From Saprospiraceae bacterium (lineage in GTDB: Bacteria; Bacteroidota; Bacteroidia; Chitinophagales; Saprospiraceae), in the NCBI GenBank assembly GCA_027009605.1, contig JALVCY010000244.1, positions 1 through 13,023 on the forward strand: 13,023 bases of DNA. The letters are read 5' to 3'. Within the stretch, counting starts at the first letter, position 1; every line of letters begins with the position of its first letter. The position numbers and the translations under genes were made by a program. This document shows positions 6,828 through 12,974 of the stretch, one piece after another. The notes beneath the pieces are model-generated. The model did not search any database. It was not told the origin of the DNA and worked only from the letters and a program-made list of their open reading frames with translations.

Positions 6828-7118
6828 ATGAATCGTTACGCACGAAGCGAAGTACCGATAGAAGGAATCGGCAGGTGAGCCAAGATACCGCACTAAAGAT
6901 TGACAGTTGCACGAACCCCCTCTTCAAATTTTTCACCAAATTCAAAAATCAGGCACAAAAGCCAAGCAAAGATAACAGCTTCTTCTTGGCTTTAGTGCGA
7001 ACGGCCTAGCTCACCAATCGCTCTGCTATTTTCCCGACTTTGTCGCCAAAATAGCAGACCGCTTAGCGATCCGGCGACATTAGTGACGGTAATCACTAGA
7101 TTTTCGCTTTGGACAACC
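6828..7118. repeat. Spacer with clustered inverted repeats
   Basis: No gene is evident. Inverted repeats dominate: GGTGAGCCAAG...CGCACTAAAG (6874-6898) against CTTTAGTGCG...TAGCTCACC (6990-7015); AAGCCAAG (6959-6966) against CTTGGCTT (6985-6992); a perfect 11-bp pair TCTGCTATTTT (7022-7032) and AAAATAGCAGA (7048-7058), extended outward by ATCGCT/AGCGAT; GTCGCC (7042-7047) against GGCGAC (7073-7078), which overlaps the previous hairpin; and TAGTGA/TCACTA (7081-7098). Some may end the antiporter transcript, but none has a proper T-tract. Confidence 0.65.
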
Positions 7119-7126
7119 TATCTTTG
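7119..7126 (+). promoter_or_regulatory. -7 promoter element for trxB
   Basis: TATCTTTG followed by GCGC is an exact TAnnTTTG match and nearly the same as the rseP-side promoter. Initiation near 7133 would give a leader of about 160 nt containing the heptamer array. The -33 box is not clear. Confidence 0.55.
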
Positions 7127-7160
7127 CGCAACATTTTACCGCAAGGTGATGTTTCGTTAA

Positions 7161-7244
7161 AGGTCAAGGGCCAAAGGTCAAAGGTCAAAGGTCAAAGGCC
7201 AAAGGTCAAAGGTCAAAGGTCAAAGGTCAAAGGTCAGGAGCCAA
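7161..7244. repeat. Heptamer tandem repeat (AGGTCAA) x 12
   Basis: Twelve consecutive 7-bp units without spacers. Eight are exactly AGGTCAA; the variants are GGGCCAA (unit 2), AGGCCAA (unit 6), AGGTCAG (unit 11) and GAGCCAA (unit 12). The array lies between the putative trxB promoter and the trxB start. An ORF runs through it, encoding a KVKGQRS-like periodic peptide, but it only reflects the repeat and overlaps trxB, so I do not call it a gene. Confidence 0.92.
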
Positions 7245-7292
7245 AGGCTTTTCTTGATACTCACGTTAAAAAATCTGAAAAAAACATAAAAC

Positions 7293-8225
7293 ATGGAAAA
7301 AGTAAAATGTCTGATTATCGGGGCCGGTCCGGCCGGTTATACCGCTGCTATATATGCCGCTAGAGCAGGTCTGAAACCGGTCATGTACACCGGTCGGGAG
7401 CCGGGTGGTCAATTGATGATTACTACAGAAGTAGATAACTTTCCCGGCTATCCCGAAGGAATTCGCGGCCCGGAGATGATGGAGCAATTCAAGGCCCAGG
7501 CCGCTAGATTTGACACGGATATTCGTTATGAAGAGATTACGAAAGTGGACTTTTCGGGCGATGTCAAAAAAGCATGGAGTGAAGGCGATGTAGAGATTCA
7601 TGCAGATACGGTCATTATTGCCACGGGTGCTTCCGCAAAATGGTTGGGCTTGGAGTCTGAAAAACGCTTGATGAATATGGGTGTTTCCGCTTGTGCGGTC
7701 TGTGATGGATTCTTTTTCAAAGGTTTGGAAGTGGCTGTTGTAGGCGGTGGAGATACTGCTGCCGAAGAAGCTTCTTACCTGGCAAAAATATGCCCCAAAG
7801 TACACATGATTGTTCGCCGGGACGAGCTTCGGGCTTCCAAAATCATGCAAGAACGAATTAAGAATACCGAAAATATCATCATTCATTGGAATTCCAATAC
7901 AGAAGAAATTCTAGGCGAGCAAGAAGTAGAAGGCGTAAGAATCGTCAACAATAAAACCGGAGAAAAAACAGTCTTGCCGGTCAAAGGCTTCTTTGTTGCT
8001 ATCGGACATAAACCCAATACCGGCTTCTTGGATGGTGCCTTAAAAACGGATGAAACAGGATATCTGATTGTCCAGCCGGGGACTTCCAAGACGGAAATTG
8101 CCGGAGTCTTTGCCTGTGGCGATGTCCAAGACAAGGTGTATCGCCAAGCGGTGACTGCCGCCGGTTCCGGATGTATGGCTGCCTTGGATGCAGAACGGTA
8201 CTTGGTGGCTCAGGGGATGGCTTAA
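7293..8225 (+). CDS. trxB: Thioredoxin-disulfide reductase
   Basis: Cytoplasmic FAD enzyme (310 aa) that uses NADPH to reduce thioredoxin, keeping cytosolic thiols reduced and supplying electrons to thioredoxin-dependent enzymes. The FAD-binding GAGPAG is at residues 10-15, followed by the characteristic GREPGGQLMITTEVDNFPGYP. The redox-active CAVC motif is Cys134-Cys137, followed by Asp138 as in bacterial low-molecular-weight TrxR. The NADPH site shows GGGDTAAEEA and the VRRDELRASK stretch. The C-terminal FAD motif reads ACGDVQDKVYRQAVTAAGSGCMAALDAERYL. Length is normal. The ATG follows an A-rich leader (GAAAAAAACATAAAAC). It is preceded by a heptamer array and a promoter box, and is convergent with the IMPase gene. 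Its stop codon lies in the end of an inverted-repeat element. Confidence 0.97.
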   Translation: MEKVKCLIIGAGPAGYTAAIYAARAGLKPVMYTGREPGGQLMITTEVDNFPGYPEGIRGPEMMEQFKAQAARFDTDIRYEEITKVDFSGDVKKAWSEGDVEIHADTVIIATGASAKWLGLESEKRLMNMGVSACAVCDGFFFKGLEVAVVGGGDTAAEEASYLAKICPKVHMIVRRDELRASKIMQERIKNTENIIIHWNSNTEEILGEQEVEGVRIVNNKTGEKTVLPVKGFFVAIGHKPNTGFLDGALKTDETGYLIVQPGTSKTEIAGVFACGDVQDKVYRQAVTAAGSGCMAALDAERYLVAQGMA

Positions 8226-8402
8226 TCCAAGTTACATCTGTAGTCCCCCTATAATGCAATATTGAAGGTAGAATCAAATTCTTATGGCCACTCCAAGCAG
8301 TGAAGCGCAACGAGCATTAAATGCAATTGATGCTTTGCCATAAGGATTTGGCGCTACCACCCCATGGAGTTGGGGACTACATGTTCAACTTGGGTTAAGG
8401 GT
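8221..8402. repeat. Long imperfect inverted repeat, MITE-like
   Basis: The left arm starts CTTAATCCAAGTT, then TGTAGTCCCC (8239-8248), GGTAG, CAAATTCTTATGGC (to 8288). The right arm is the complement of CTTAACCCAAGTT (8389-8401), of TGTAGTCCCC (8372-8381), of GGTAG, and of CAAATCCTTATGGC (8337-8350). Arms of about 68 bp therefore pair in the same order around a loop of about 50 bp. It contains no ORF of note. The left arm includes the last codons of trxB. It may be a non-autonomous element, a structured RNA or a terminator; no clear target duplication was found. Confidence 0.65.
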
Positions 8403-8445
8403 TGAGAAGTATGGAGTAGTCCCTGCTATAGTTCTTGCCCCGAAT

Positions 8446-8533
8446 CCCCAAAATATTTAAAGACTTTTTTTATGAAATCCCCAAAAATCCCCTTTGCAGA
8501 AAGGGGACTTTATGGCCTTTAAATATTTTGGGG
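8446..8533. repeat. Nested palindrome between convergent genes
   Basis: Perfect 17-bp outer arms CCCCAAAATATTTAAAG (8446-8462) and CTTTAAATATTTTGGGG (8517-8533) enclose a perfect 8-bp hairpin, TCCCCTTT-GCAG-AAAGGGGA (8488-8507). It ends 25 bp before the IMPase stop codon, so it could end transcription from both sides, and a T-run follows the left arm. Its nested form also fits a small palindromic repeat element. Confidence 0.7.
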
Positions 8534-8557
8534 AGAGAGTTCCTAGAAAGAGTAGAT

Positions 8558-9331
8558 TCACCCCTCCAACAAAAATCCATGCAGCAGTCCATTAGAAGCC
8601 AAAATCTCCTTGCCGGAAAAAGCGCTGCCGGTACCTGCAAAATCAGACGTTTGTCCACCGGCTTCTGCAACAATCAATAAGCCGGCGGCGATATCCCAAG
8701 GGTTTAGGTCAAATTCAAAGTAAAAATCAAAGCGCCCACAGGCCACATAAACCAAATCTACCGCAGCTGAACCCAACCGGCGTATGCCGCGCGTCCCCCG
8801 CATATATTTTTCAAACATGGCCATATAGCGCTCGACCTGCTCAAATTTGTAGTAAGGAAATCCGGTAGCGGCCAGAGAATCAGCCAATGTCGTCGTCTTG
8901 GAGACCGAAATGGGTTGGTTGTTTAGGAAAGCACCCCCGTTTTTAGTGGCCGAAAAAAGCTCGTCTAATACAGGGATATAGACCGCTCCCAGCAAAATAT
9001 CTTCGTCTTGCGCCAACGCCACACTCACCGAGTAAATCGGCAAGCCAAACAGGAAATTGGTCGTCCCATCCAGCGGGTCAATAATCCAGCGAAGCGGTTT
9101 TTCGGTTTGGGTGACGGTCTTCTCTTCCGTTAAAAAACCGGCTTCGGGGAGTAGGATACTCAATTTTTTGACCAAAAGCTGCTCTGCGGTTTTGTCCACA
9201 TAGGAGACTAGGTTGTTGAGGGATTTGTCGGAAATTTCTTGGGCTTTGACTTGGCCTTGTTGTTTTTGGATATAGACACCGGCTTCCCGGACGATGGTGT
9301 TGACTTTGGGGTGGAGTAGGGATAGGTTCAT
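8558..9331 (-). CDS. Inositol monophosphatase family protein
   Basis: Mg2+-dependent, Li+-sensitive-type phosphatase (257 aa) of the inositol monophosphatase superfamily, predicted to be cytoplasmic. The metal-binding residues are in place: the Glu pair of FLTEE (Glu69-Glu70), the signature DPLDGT (Asp85, Asp88, Gly89, Thr90) within WIIDPLDGTTNF, and the C-terminal NPWDIAAG (Trp212-Asp213). Family members act on inositol phosphates, but others act on PAP, fructose-1,6-bisphosphate or histidinol phosphate, so the substrate is open; the overall motif pattern resembles the IMPase/SuhB branch. The ATG lies 3 nt after the recX stop, so it is the last gene of a HAD-recX-IMPase operon. Confidence 0.92.
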   Translation of the reverse strand: MNLSLLHPKVNTIVREAGVYIQKQQGQVKAQEISDKSLNNLVSYVDKTAEQLLVKKLSILLPEAGFLTEEKTVTQTEKPLRWIIDPLDGTTNFLFGLPIYSVSVALAQDEDILLGAVYIPVLDELFSATKNGGAFLNNQPISVSKTTTLADSLAATGFPYYKFEQVERYMAMFEKYMRGTRGIRRLGSAAVDLVYVACGRFDFYFEFDLNPWDIAAGLLIVAEAGGQTSDFAGTGSAFSGKEILASNGLLHGFLLEG

Positions 9332-9334
9332 GGC

Positions 9335-9814
9335 TTAGTTTCTAGGAAATAGTTGGTTGAATTCTTGTTGGAAAAGGTAAGATTCATATCCTTTTTGGGT
9401 GAAGAATCGAGCGAGTTTGGCGTAATTTTTATGTGGGGTGTTGCCGTATTCTTTATTTTTTTGGATGAGGAGCTTTCGCAAAGTGTGGAGATAGTCTTCT
9501 TCCGGAATCAGGGACAAGGCGTGTTCGATAAGCGGTTTGGGCACCATCTTGCTGCGGAGTTGTTGTCTGATTTTGTATCGGCCCCATTTTTTTAGTCTGA
9601 ATTTTCCACCCGCAAAATGAATGGCAAACCGGGCTTCGCTATAAAATTCTTCTTGCTCTAAAATGGGAATCATCTTTTCCAAATCACTAAAACTCAGGTC
9701 AATCCGCTTGGCTTTTTCACGCAAGTCCATAAAACAACGCTCTTGGTAAGCGCAATAATGGCGCATCTTTTCCAAAGCAGTATCAAAACTCGTTTTTTGC
9801 TCCGTCTTTTTCAA
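9335..9814 (-). CDS. recX: Regulatory protein RecX
   Basis: Small helical protein (159 aa) of the RecX family, which binds RecA filaments and modulates recombination and SOS activity. The sequence shows the three-helix-repeat architecture: an N-terminal repeat around ALEKMRHYCAYQERCFMDLREK, a middle repeat with DLEKMIPILEQEEFYSEARFAIHFAGGKFRLKKWGRYKIRQQLRSK, the most conserved RecX block, and a third repeat to the C-terminus. The frame opens with TTG (9814-9812) directly after the stop of the HAD gene, giving TAATTG. The first ATG is codon 17 and would cut into the first helical repeat, so I prefer TTG with translational coupling. recA is not adjacent here. Confidence 0.88.
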   Translation of the reverse strand: MKKTEQKTSFDTALEKMRHYCAYQERCFMDLREKAKRIDLSFSDLEKMIPILEQEEFYSEARFAIHFAGGKFRLKKWGRYKIRQQLRSKMVPKPLIEHALSLIPEEDYLHTLRKLLIQKNKEYGNTPHKNYAKLARFFTQKGYESYLFQQEFNQLFPRN

Positions 9815-10456
9815 TTACTTAGGGGTTTCGGATGATTGGAGAAGGCTTTGGGCGACATACTCGTCAAATACATCCACAATATCCAACCGGACATCGTGCA
9901 GCACGGTAGGCATCCCAACCGCCTTGGCTCCTTCTAAATAAGACAAAGAATCATCAATGAACAAAGTCTCTTTGGGGGCGATACCGGTTTCCCGGATAAT
10001 GTATTCAAAACCTTCTTTGTCCGGTTTGCGGAAGCCAATATCATGCGAAAACCAAGAAGCTTTAAATAATTGTCTGAATTCCTTCAAGCTCAGCCCTTGT
10101 TGTGCCCGCAATAATCGGTCTAATTCCTTTTCGTGCAAAGGATTAGTGTTGCTGTAAAGATATAAATCATACTTTCCTTGAAGTGACCGGAGAAAATCAA
10201 TTCGATTTTTGGGAATTCCCAAGACCATTTTATTCCAAATGTCCACTATTTTATTCTTGGGCAAGCCCATTGCGGCAACGGCATCCACAAATTCTTTTTC
10301 CGAAAGGTGACCGGTCTCAAAACCATCAAATATTTCACGATGCCGGTGGTAAAGCCCTTGTAAGCTCATCCCTAAATAGGTTTGAATACCGGTGTTGACT
10401 GCTTCCATGTCCAAGTCCACAAATACACCGCCGAAGTCAAAAAGGATATTTTTCAT
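9815..10456 (-). CDS. HAD-superfamily hydrolase (subfamily IA, YihX-like)
   Basis: Predicted cytoplasmic phosphatase (213 aa) of the haloacid dehalogenase superfamily. Motif I is FDFGGVFVDLD with the nucleophile Asp7; position +2 is Gly9 instead of the usual Asp, as in YihX-type proteins whose motif reads FDFGNV. Motif II is YSNTN (Ser102), motif III is FRKPDKEGF (Lys144), and motif IV is FIDDS (Asp168-Asp169). An alpha-helical cap lies between residues 15 and 85. Many relatives dephosphorylate small sugar phosphates or FMN; the substrate cannot be predicted. It is the first gene of the operon and its stop abuts the recX start. Its upstream region is repeat family B, with no clear TAnnTTTG box. 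Confidence 0.9.
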   Translation of the reverse strand: MKNILFDFGGVFVDLDMEAVNTGIQTYLGMSLQGLYHRHREIFDGFETGHLSEKEFVDAVAAMGLPKNKIVDIWNKMVLGIPKNRIDFLRSLQGKYDLYLYSNTNPLHEKELDRLLRAQQGLSLKEFRQLFKASWFSHDIGFRKPDKEGFEYIIRETGIAPKETLFIDDSLSYLEGAKAVGMPTVLHDVRLDIVDVFDEYVAQSLLQSSETPK

Positions 10457-10879
10457 GCTACTTTTTAAATTGTTGAGTCCGGTCTGAAAAGTTTAGTTTT
10501 TGAAAAAGTTGGAAAATTGGCCAAATATTATTTTGATTGAATGCTTTCTGTTCAATTGTTGAGTCTGCTTCGAAAAGTCCATTCTGCCAGAAATTAAAGC
10601 GATGAACAAAATTTTATTTGGTTGCGATACATAACTTTCCAAAAGTTTTAAACTTTTGGAAAGTTATATCAACAACAAAATTTTTACAAGCCCCAAAACA
10701 GAAAAAATCCGGTGTTTTTTTGAAAGAATACTTTTCGGAGCAAACTCAATGCTGTATTATTCAACTGATACCTTTGAAAAAAGTTGTGAGTTGAAACTTA
10801 TGGACTGGTAACATCTGCTTTGTAGCTACTGAGCGGAGCAAAGCGATAAAGAGTCTAAGAAATTGCTCCACTTGTCTGG
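10457..10879. repeat. Repeat-rich spacer (family B copies and palindrome)
   Basis: No gene is visible in 423 bp. Family B occupies about 10475-10622 in + orientation, starting within 20 bp of the HAD gene start. It contains GAGTCCGGTCTGAAAAGT (10475-10492), GAGTCTGCTTCGAAAAGTCC (10561-10580) and AACAAAATTTTATTTGGTT. A 37-nt palindrome follows at 10631-10667, and a single inverted core is at 10730-10747. The remaining 130 bp up to the next gene show nothing I can name. Confidence 0.7.
10631..10667. repeat. 37-nt near-perfect palindrome
   Basis: ATAACTTTCCAAAAGTTT (10631-10648) and AAACTTTTGGAAAGTTAT (10650-10667) are exact reverse complements around a single T. With almost no loop it would extrude as a cruciform or pair between strands more easily than form a normal RNA hairpin. 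It lies just after the end of the family B copy. Confidence 0.85.
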
Positions 10880-11419
10880 TTAATAAGGAAATAGAAGCAT
10901 AAGAAATGCAAACATTGCACTTGCTAAGAACCCGCAAACTCCCAAAATAATCCCGATGACAGCTCGAATGATAATCTTTTTATCTTTGGCTTCTAGCTCG
11001 TTACGATTCAAGGCAATTATACTTGCAACAATGGCTGCAAAAGACAATAATACCGCAAGAATAATTAATATCAAAGCAAAAGTATAAGCTAAACTTCCGG
11101 TTGCTAACCCGGCGAACAATAAGAGAGACAAGCCACTAAGCCCAATTGCCCAAATGCCAAGTTTGGACATCTTATCTGCACTGATTGGCTCTTTTTGGGG
11201 CTTGGATTTCGCTAGATTTCTTTTGATTTTTCTTTTTAGAATCTTGGTTAGGATTCGTTCTTTGAGACTTCGTTTTCGTTTAGTTAATTTCCGGATGCTT
11301 TTAAAGCTTGTGGCTTGGTGGCTGAGCGTACTTGCTTGGGATGCAACTAGAGCGTTCGCATTGTTAGAGCCGAGTAAAATAATCAAGACTAATAGGAAAA
11401 GATTTGTTTTGATTAACAT
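10880..11419 (-). CDS. Hypothetical secreted/membrane protein with three C-terminal helices
   Basis: I do not recognise a specific family. The 179-aa product has an N-terminal signal peptide (KTNLFLLVLIILLG, with likely cleavage after NANA near residue 23). A very basic stretch follows from about 40 to 75 (KSIRKLTKRKRSLKERILTKILKRKIKRNL). Three hydrophobic segments come last, at about 87-107, 111-136 and 150-175. The C-terminal part recalls small three-helix proteins (DUF4190-like) common in Bacteroidota, sometimes with the same signal-peptide and Lys/Arg-rich layout, but this is a resemblance only. The ATG at 11419 is directly before the signal sequence. A 73-bp gap separates it from the DUF721 gene upstream on the same strand, so it may be cotranscribed with it or separate. 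Confidence 0.75.
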   Translation of the reverse strand: MLIKTNLFLLVLIILLGSNNANALVASQASTLSHQATSFKSIRKLTKRKRSLKERILTKILKRKIKRNLAKSKPQKEPISADKMSKLGIWAIGLSGLSLLLFAGLATGSLAYTFALILIILAVLLSFAAIVASIIALNRNELEAKDKKIIIRAVIGIILGVCGFLASAMFAFLMLLFPY

Positions 11420-11492
11420 GTTTCACTTTTTTGATTCAAGGTAAGTAAATGTTTTGAAAAGATGTAAGATTTTGGTTAAATCCTGATGAAAA

Positions 11493-11783
11493 TCAACGAA
11501 TGACTATCTCGTTGATATAATCTTCGCCCAATTCCTTGTTGATTAACTGAATAAATTGCTGTTTGGACATCATGAACTCATTTTTTAGGGGTGCGGAGGT
11601 GATACGAAGAAAAAGAGTTTGTTTTTTTATGCTGATGTCGTTGGTGTATTGGTCAATGAGTGAGCCCATGAGTGTTGGCCAAGCGTCTCGTAATTTGGCT
11701 TCGTAAAGCTTGGGTTTGAGCTTGTTTTGTTTGATGATTTGGTCAAACAAATCTTTGAGATTATGTTGATTAGGGTCATGCAT
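11493..11783 (-). CDS. DUF721 / DciA-like protein
   Basis: Short protein (96 aa) with the DUF721 pattern: an N-terminal helix (NLKDLFDQIIKQNKLKPKLYEAKLRDAWPTLMGSLIDQYT) containing the conserved W-x-x-xxG, then beta strands DISIKKQTLFLRITSAPLKNEFMMSKQQFIQLINKELGEDYINEIVIR. In other bacteria the related DciA proteins load or assist the replicative helicase DnaB, so a role in replication initiation is possible; whether the short Bacteroidota form does this is not known. Its ATG overlaps the stop of the upstream GNAT-like gene by one base (TAATG), which indicates translational coupling. Confidence 0.85.
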   Translation of the reverse strand: MHDPNQHNLKDLFDQIIKQNKLKPKLYEAKLRDAWPTLMGSLIDQYTNDISIKKQTLFLRITSAPLKNEFMMSKQQFIQLINKELGEDYINEIVIR

Positions 11784-12913
11784 TAGTCTAAGTCATAAAG
11801 TTCTTTAATAAAAACCCGGCGTTTTTTGTGGGTGTGAGTGTTGTAACGTGCCATCATTTGGTGGAGTTTGTTGTTGGTTTCCAATTCCGGATTACTTTCA
11901 GCGGATTGGATGCCGAAATTGCGCATCCCGTCAATGATCGCATTCATGATGATGGCCGGGATTCCTTTTCCTTGCCAATCCGGATGGACACCGATTAAGT
12001 ACAAGTCTGCTTTATCATTTTTCCGTAAGGCCTTATGAATGGCAAATATTCCGAAAGGAAATAGCTTTCCATTTGCTTTTTGTAGGGCTTTGGAAAAGGA
12101 AGGCATTGAAATGCCAAAAGCAATGAGCCGGCCTTCACTATCGGCGACAAACTTGGTCAAATTGGGATTGACAAACCTGGAAAACCGCTTTTTGTAAAAA
12201 TCTATCTGCTCCGGCGTAAAAGGGACAAAACCTTCTATCTCAGCATAAGCCTTTTCGACCAAAGGGAAAAACTGGTTGAGCAACAAATGGATGTCCTTTT
12301 TCTTTTTTACCGGAAGGTCACGCAGACCGTAGCGCTCATAAATGACTTTGGATAGTTGGGTGATCTTTTCCGGAGTTTCTTTGGGGACTTCCGCCCAAAA
12401 TTCAAACCAATCAGCTAGTTTTTTGTAACCGAGCGACTCCAAATGCTTGGGATAATAGCTGTGATTATAGATGGTGGCCATGGTGCTCAGTTGGTCAAAA
12501 CCTTCGTACAGCATACCGGCTTTGTCAAAATTGGTAAAGCCAAAAGGGCCTTTGATGGCGGTCATGCCCCGGGCTTTGGCCCAATCTTCCAGGTACTTGA
12601 AAAGGGCTTTGGAGACGTCTATCTTGTTGATAAATTCAAGCCAGCCGAAGCGAGCGTGCTTGACGTTTAAGGTTTCATTTTCCCGATGATTGATGATGGC
12701 GGCAGCACGACCGACAATTTTACCGTTGAAATAGGCTAGGATAAGTTGCATTTCCCCATGTTTGAGTACGGGGTTGCGCTTAGATAAATATTGTTTTTCG
12801 TCCCGGATAAGGGGGGGCACCCAGTATTTATTGCCTGCATAATGCTTAAATTGAAACTTAATAAAAGCATTGAGGTCAGCGGACGAATGAACTTCTTTAA
12901 TTTGTATTTTCAT
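11783..12913 (-). CDS. GNAT-like acyltransferase-fold protein
   Basis: A 376-aa protein with features of the GCN5-related N-acetyltransferase fold. The C-terminal half contains DLYLIGVHPDWQGKGIPAIIMNAII, whose QGKGIP (residues 314-319) matches the acetyl-CoA pyrophosphate-binding loop Q/RxxGxG/A. The N-terminal half (YWVPPLIRDEKQYLSKRNP, LAYFNGKIVGRAAAIINHREN, then GPFGFTNFDKAGMLYEGFD) resembles a second, divergent GNAT module found in long Bacteroidota proteins of unknown function. The substrate is unknown. The frame is open to a TTG at 12937, but that codon lies within the -7 box, so I place the start at the ATG at 12913, preceded by AAGAAAG. It is followed by the DUF721 gene with a 1-nt overlap. 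Confidence 0.82.
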   Translation of the reverse strand: MKIQIKEVHSSADLNAFIKFQFKHYAGNKYWVPPLIRDEKQYLSKRNPVLKHGEMQLILAYFNGKIVGRAAAIINHRENETLNVKHARFGWLEFINKIDVSKALFKYLEDWAKARGMTAIKGPFGFTNFDKAGMLYEGFDQLSTMATIYNHSYYPKHLESLGYKKLADWFEFWAEVPKETPEKITQLSKVIYERYGLRDLPVKKKKDIHLLLNQFFPLVEKAYAEIEGFVPFTPEQIDFYKKRFSRFVNPNLTKFVADSEGRLIAFGISMPSFSKALQKANGKLFPFGIFAIHKALRKNDKADLYLIGVHPDWQGKGIPAIIMNAIIDGMRNFGIQSAESNPELETNNKLHQMMARYNTHTHKKRRVFIKELYDLD

Positions 12914-12934
12914 GTGTGCTTTCTTCTCGAAAGA

Positions 12935-12942
12935 CAAAACTA
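12935..12942 (-). promoter_or_regulatory. -7 promoter element for the GNAT-DUF721 operon
   Basis: On the minus strand this reads TAGTTTTG, matching TAnnTTTG. Transcription would start near 12928, about 15 nt before the ATG at 12913. This argues against the upstream TTG as the start. Confidence 0.45.
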
Positions 12943-12974
12943 TTCATTATTTTTGAGCTGGAGAAATATATGGT

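Noticed and set aside
6837..6880. Short reading frame after the antiporter stop, as a possible small protein
   Set aside because: It is only 16 codons long, without a start signal, and lies in repeat-like sequence with a CCGAT/ATCGG hairpin.
7109..7363. ORF encoding a KVKGQRS-type periodic peptide
   Set aside because: It only translates the heptamer array, overlaps the start of trxB in another frame, and lacks a credible start context.
8435..8680. 81-codon + strand ORF after trxB
   Set aside because: It reads through the nested palindrome and antisense into the IMPase gene.
10769..10776. TACCTTTG promoter-like box on the + strand
   Set aside because: It points into a region with no + strand gene and has no clear -33 box; one such match is expected by chance in AT-rich spacer. 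It could only matter if an antisense RNA to the 10880-11419 gene is found.
12937..12937. TTG at 12937 as the start of the GNAT-like gene
   Set aside because: It lies within the -7 promoter box, and the in-frame ATG at 12913 has a better leader.
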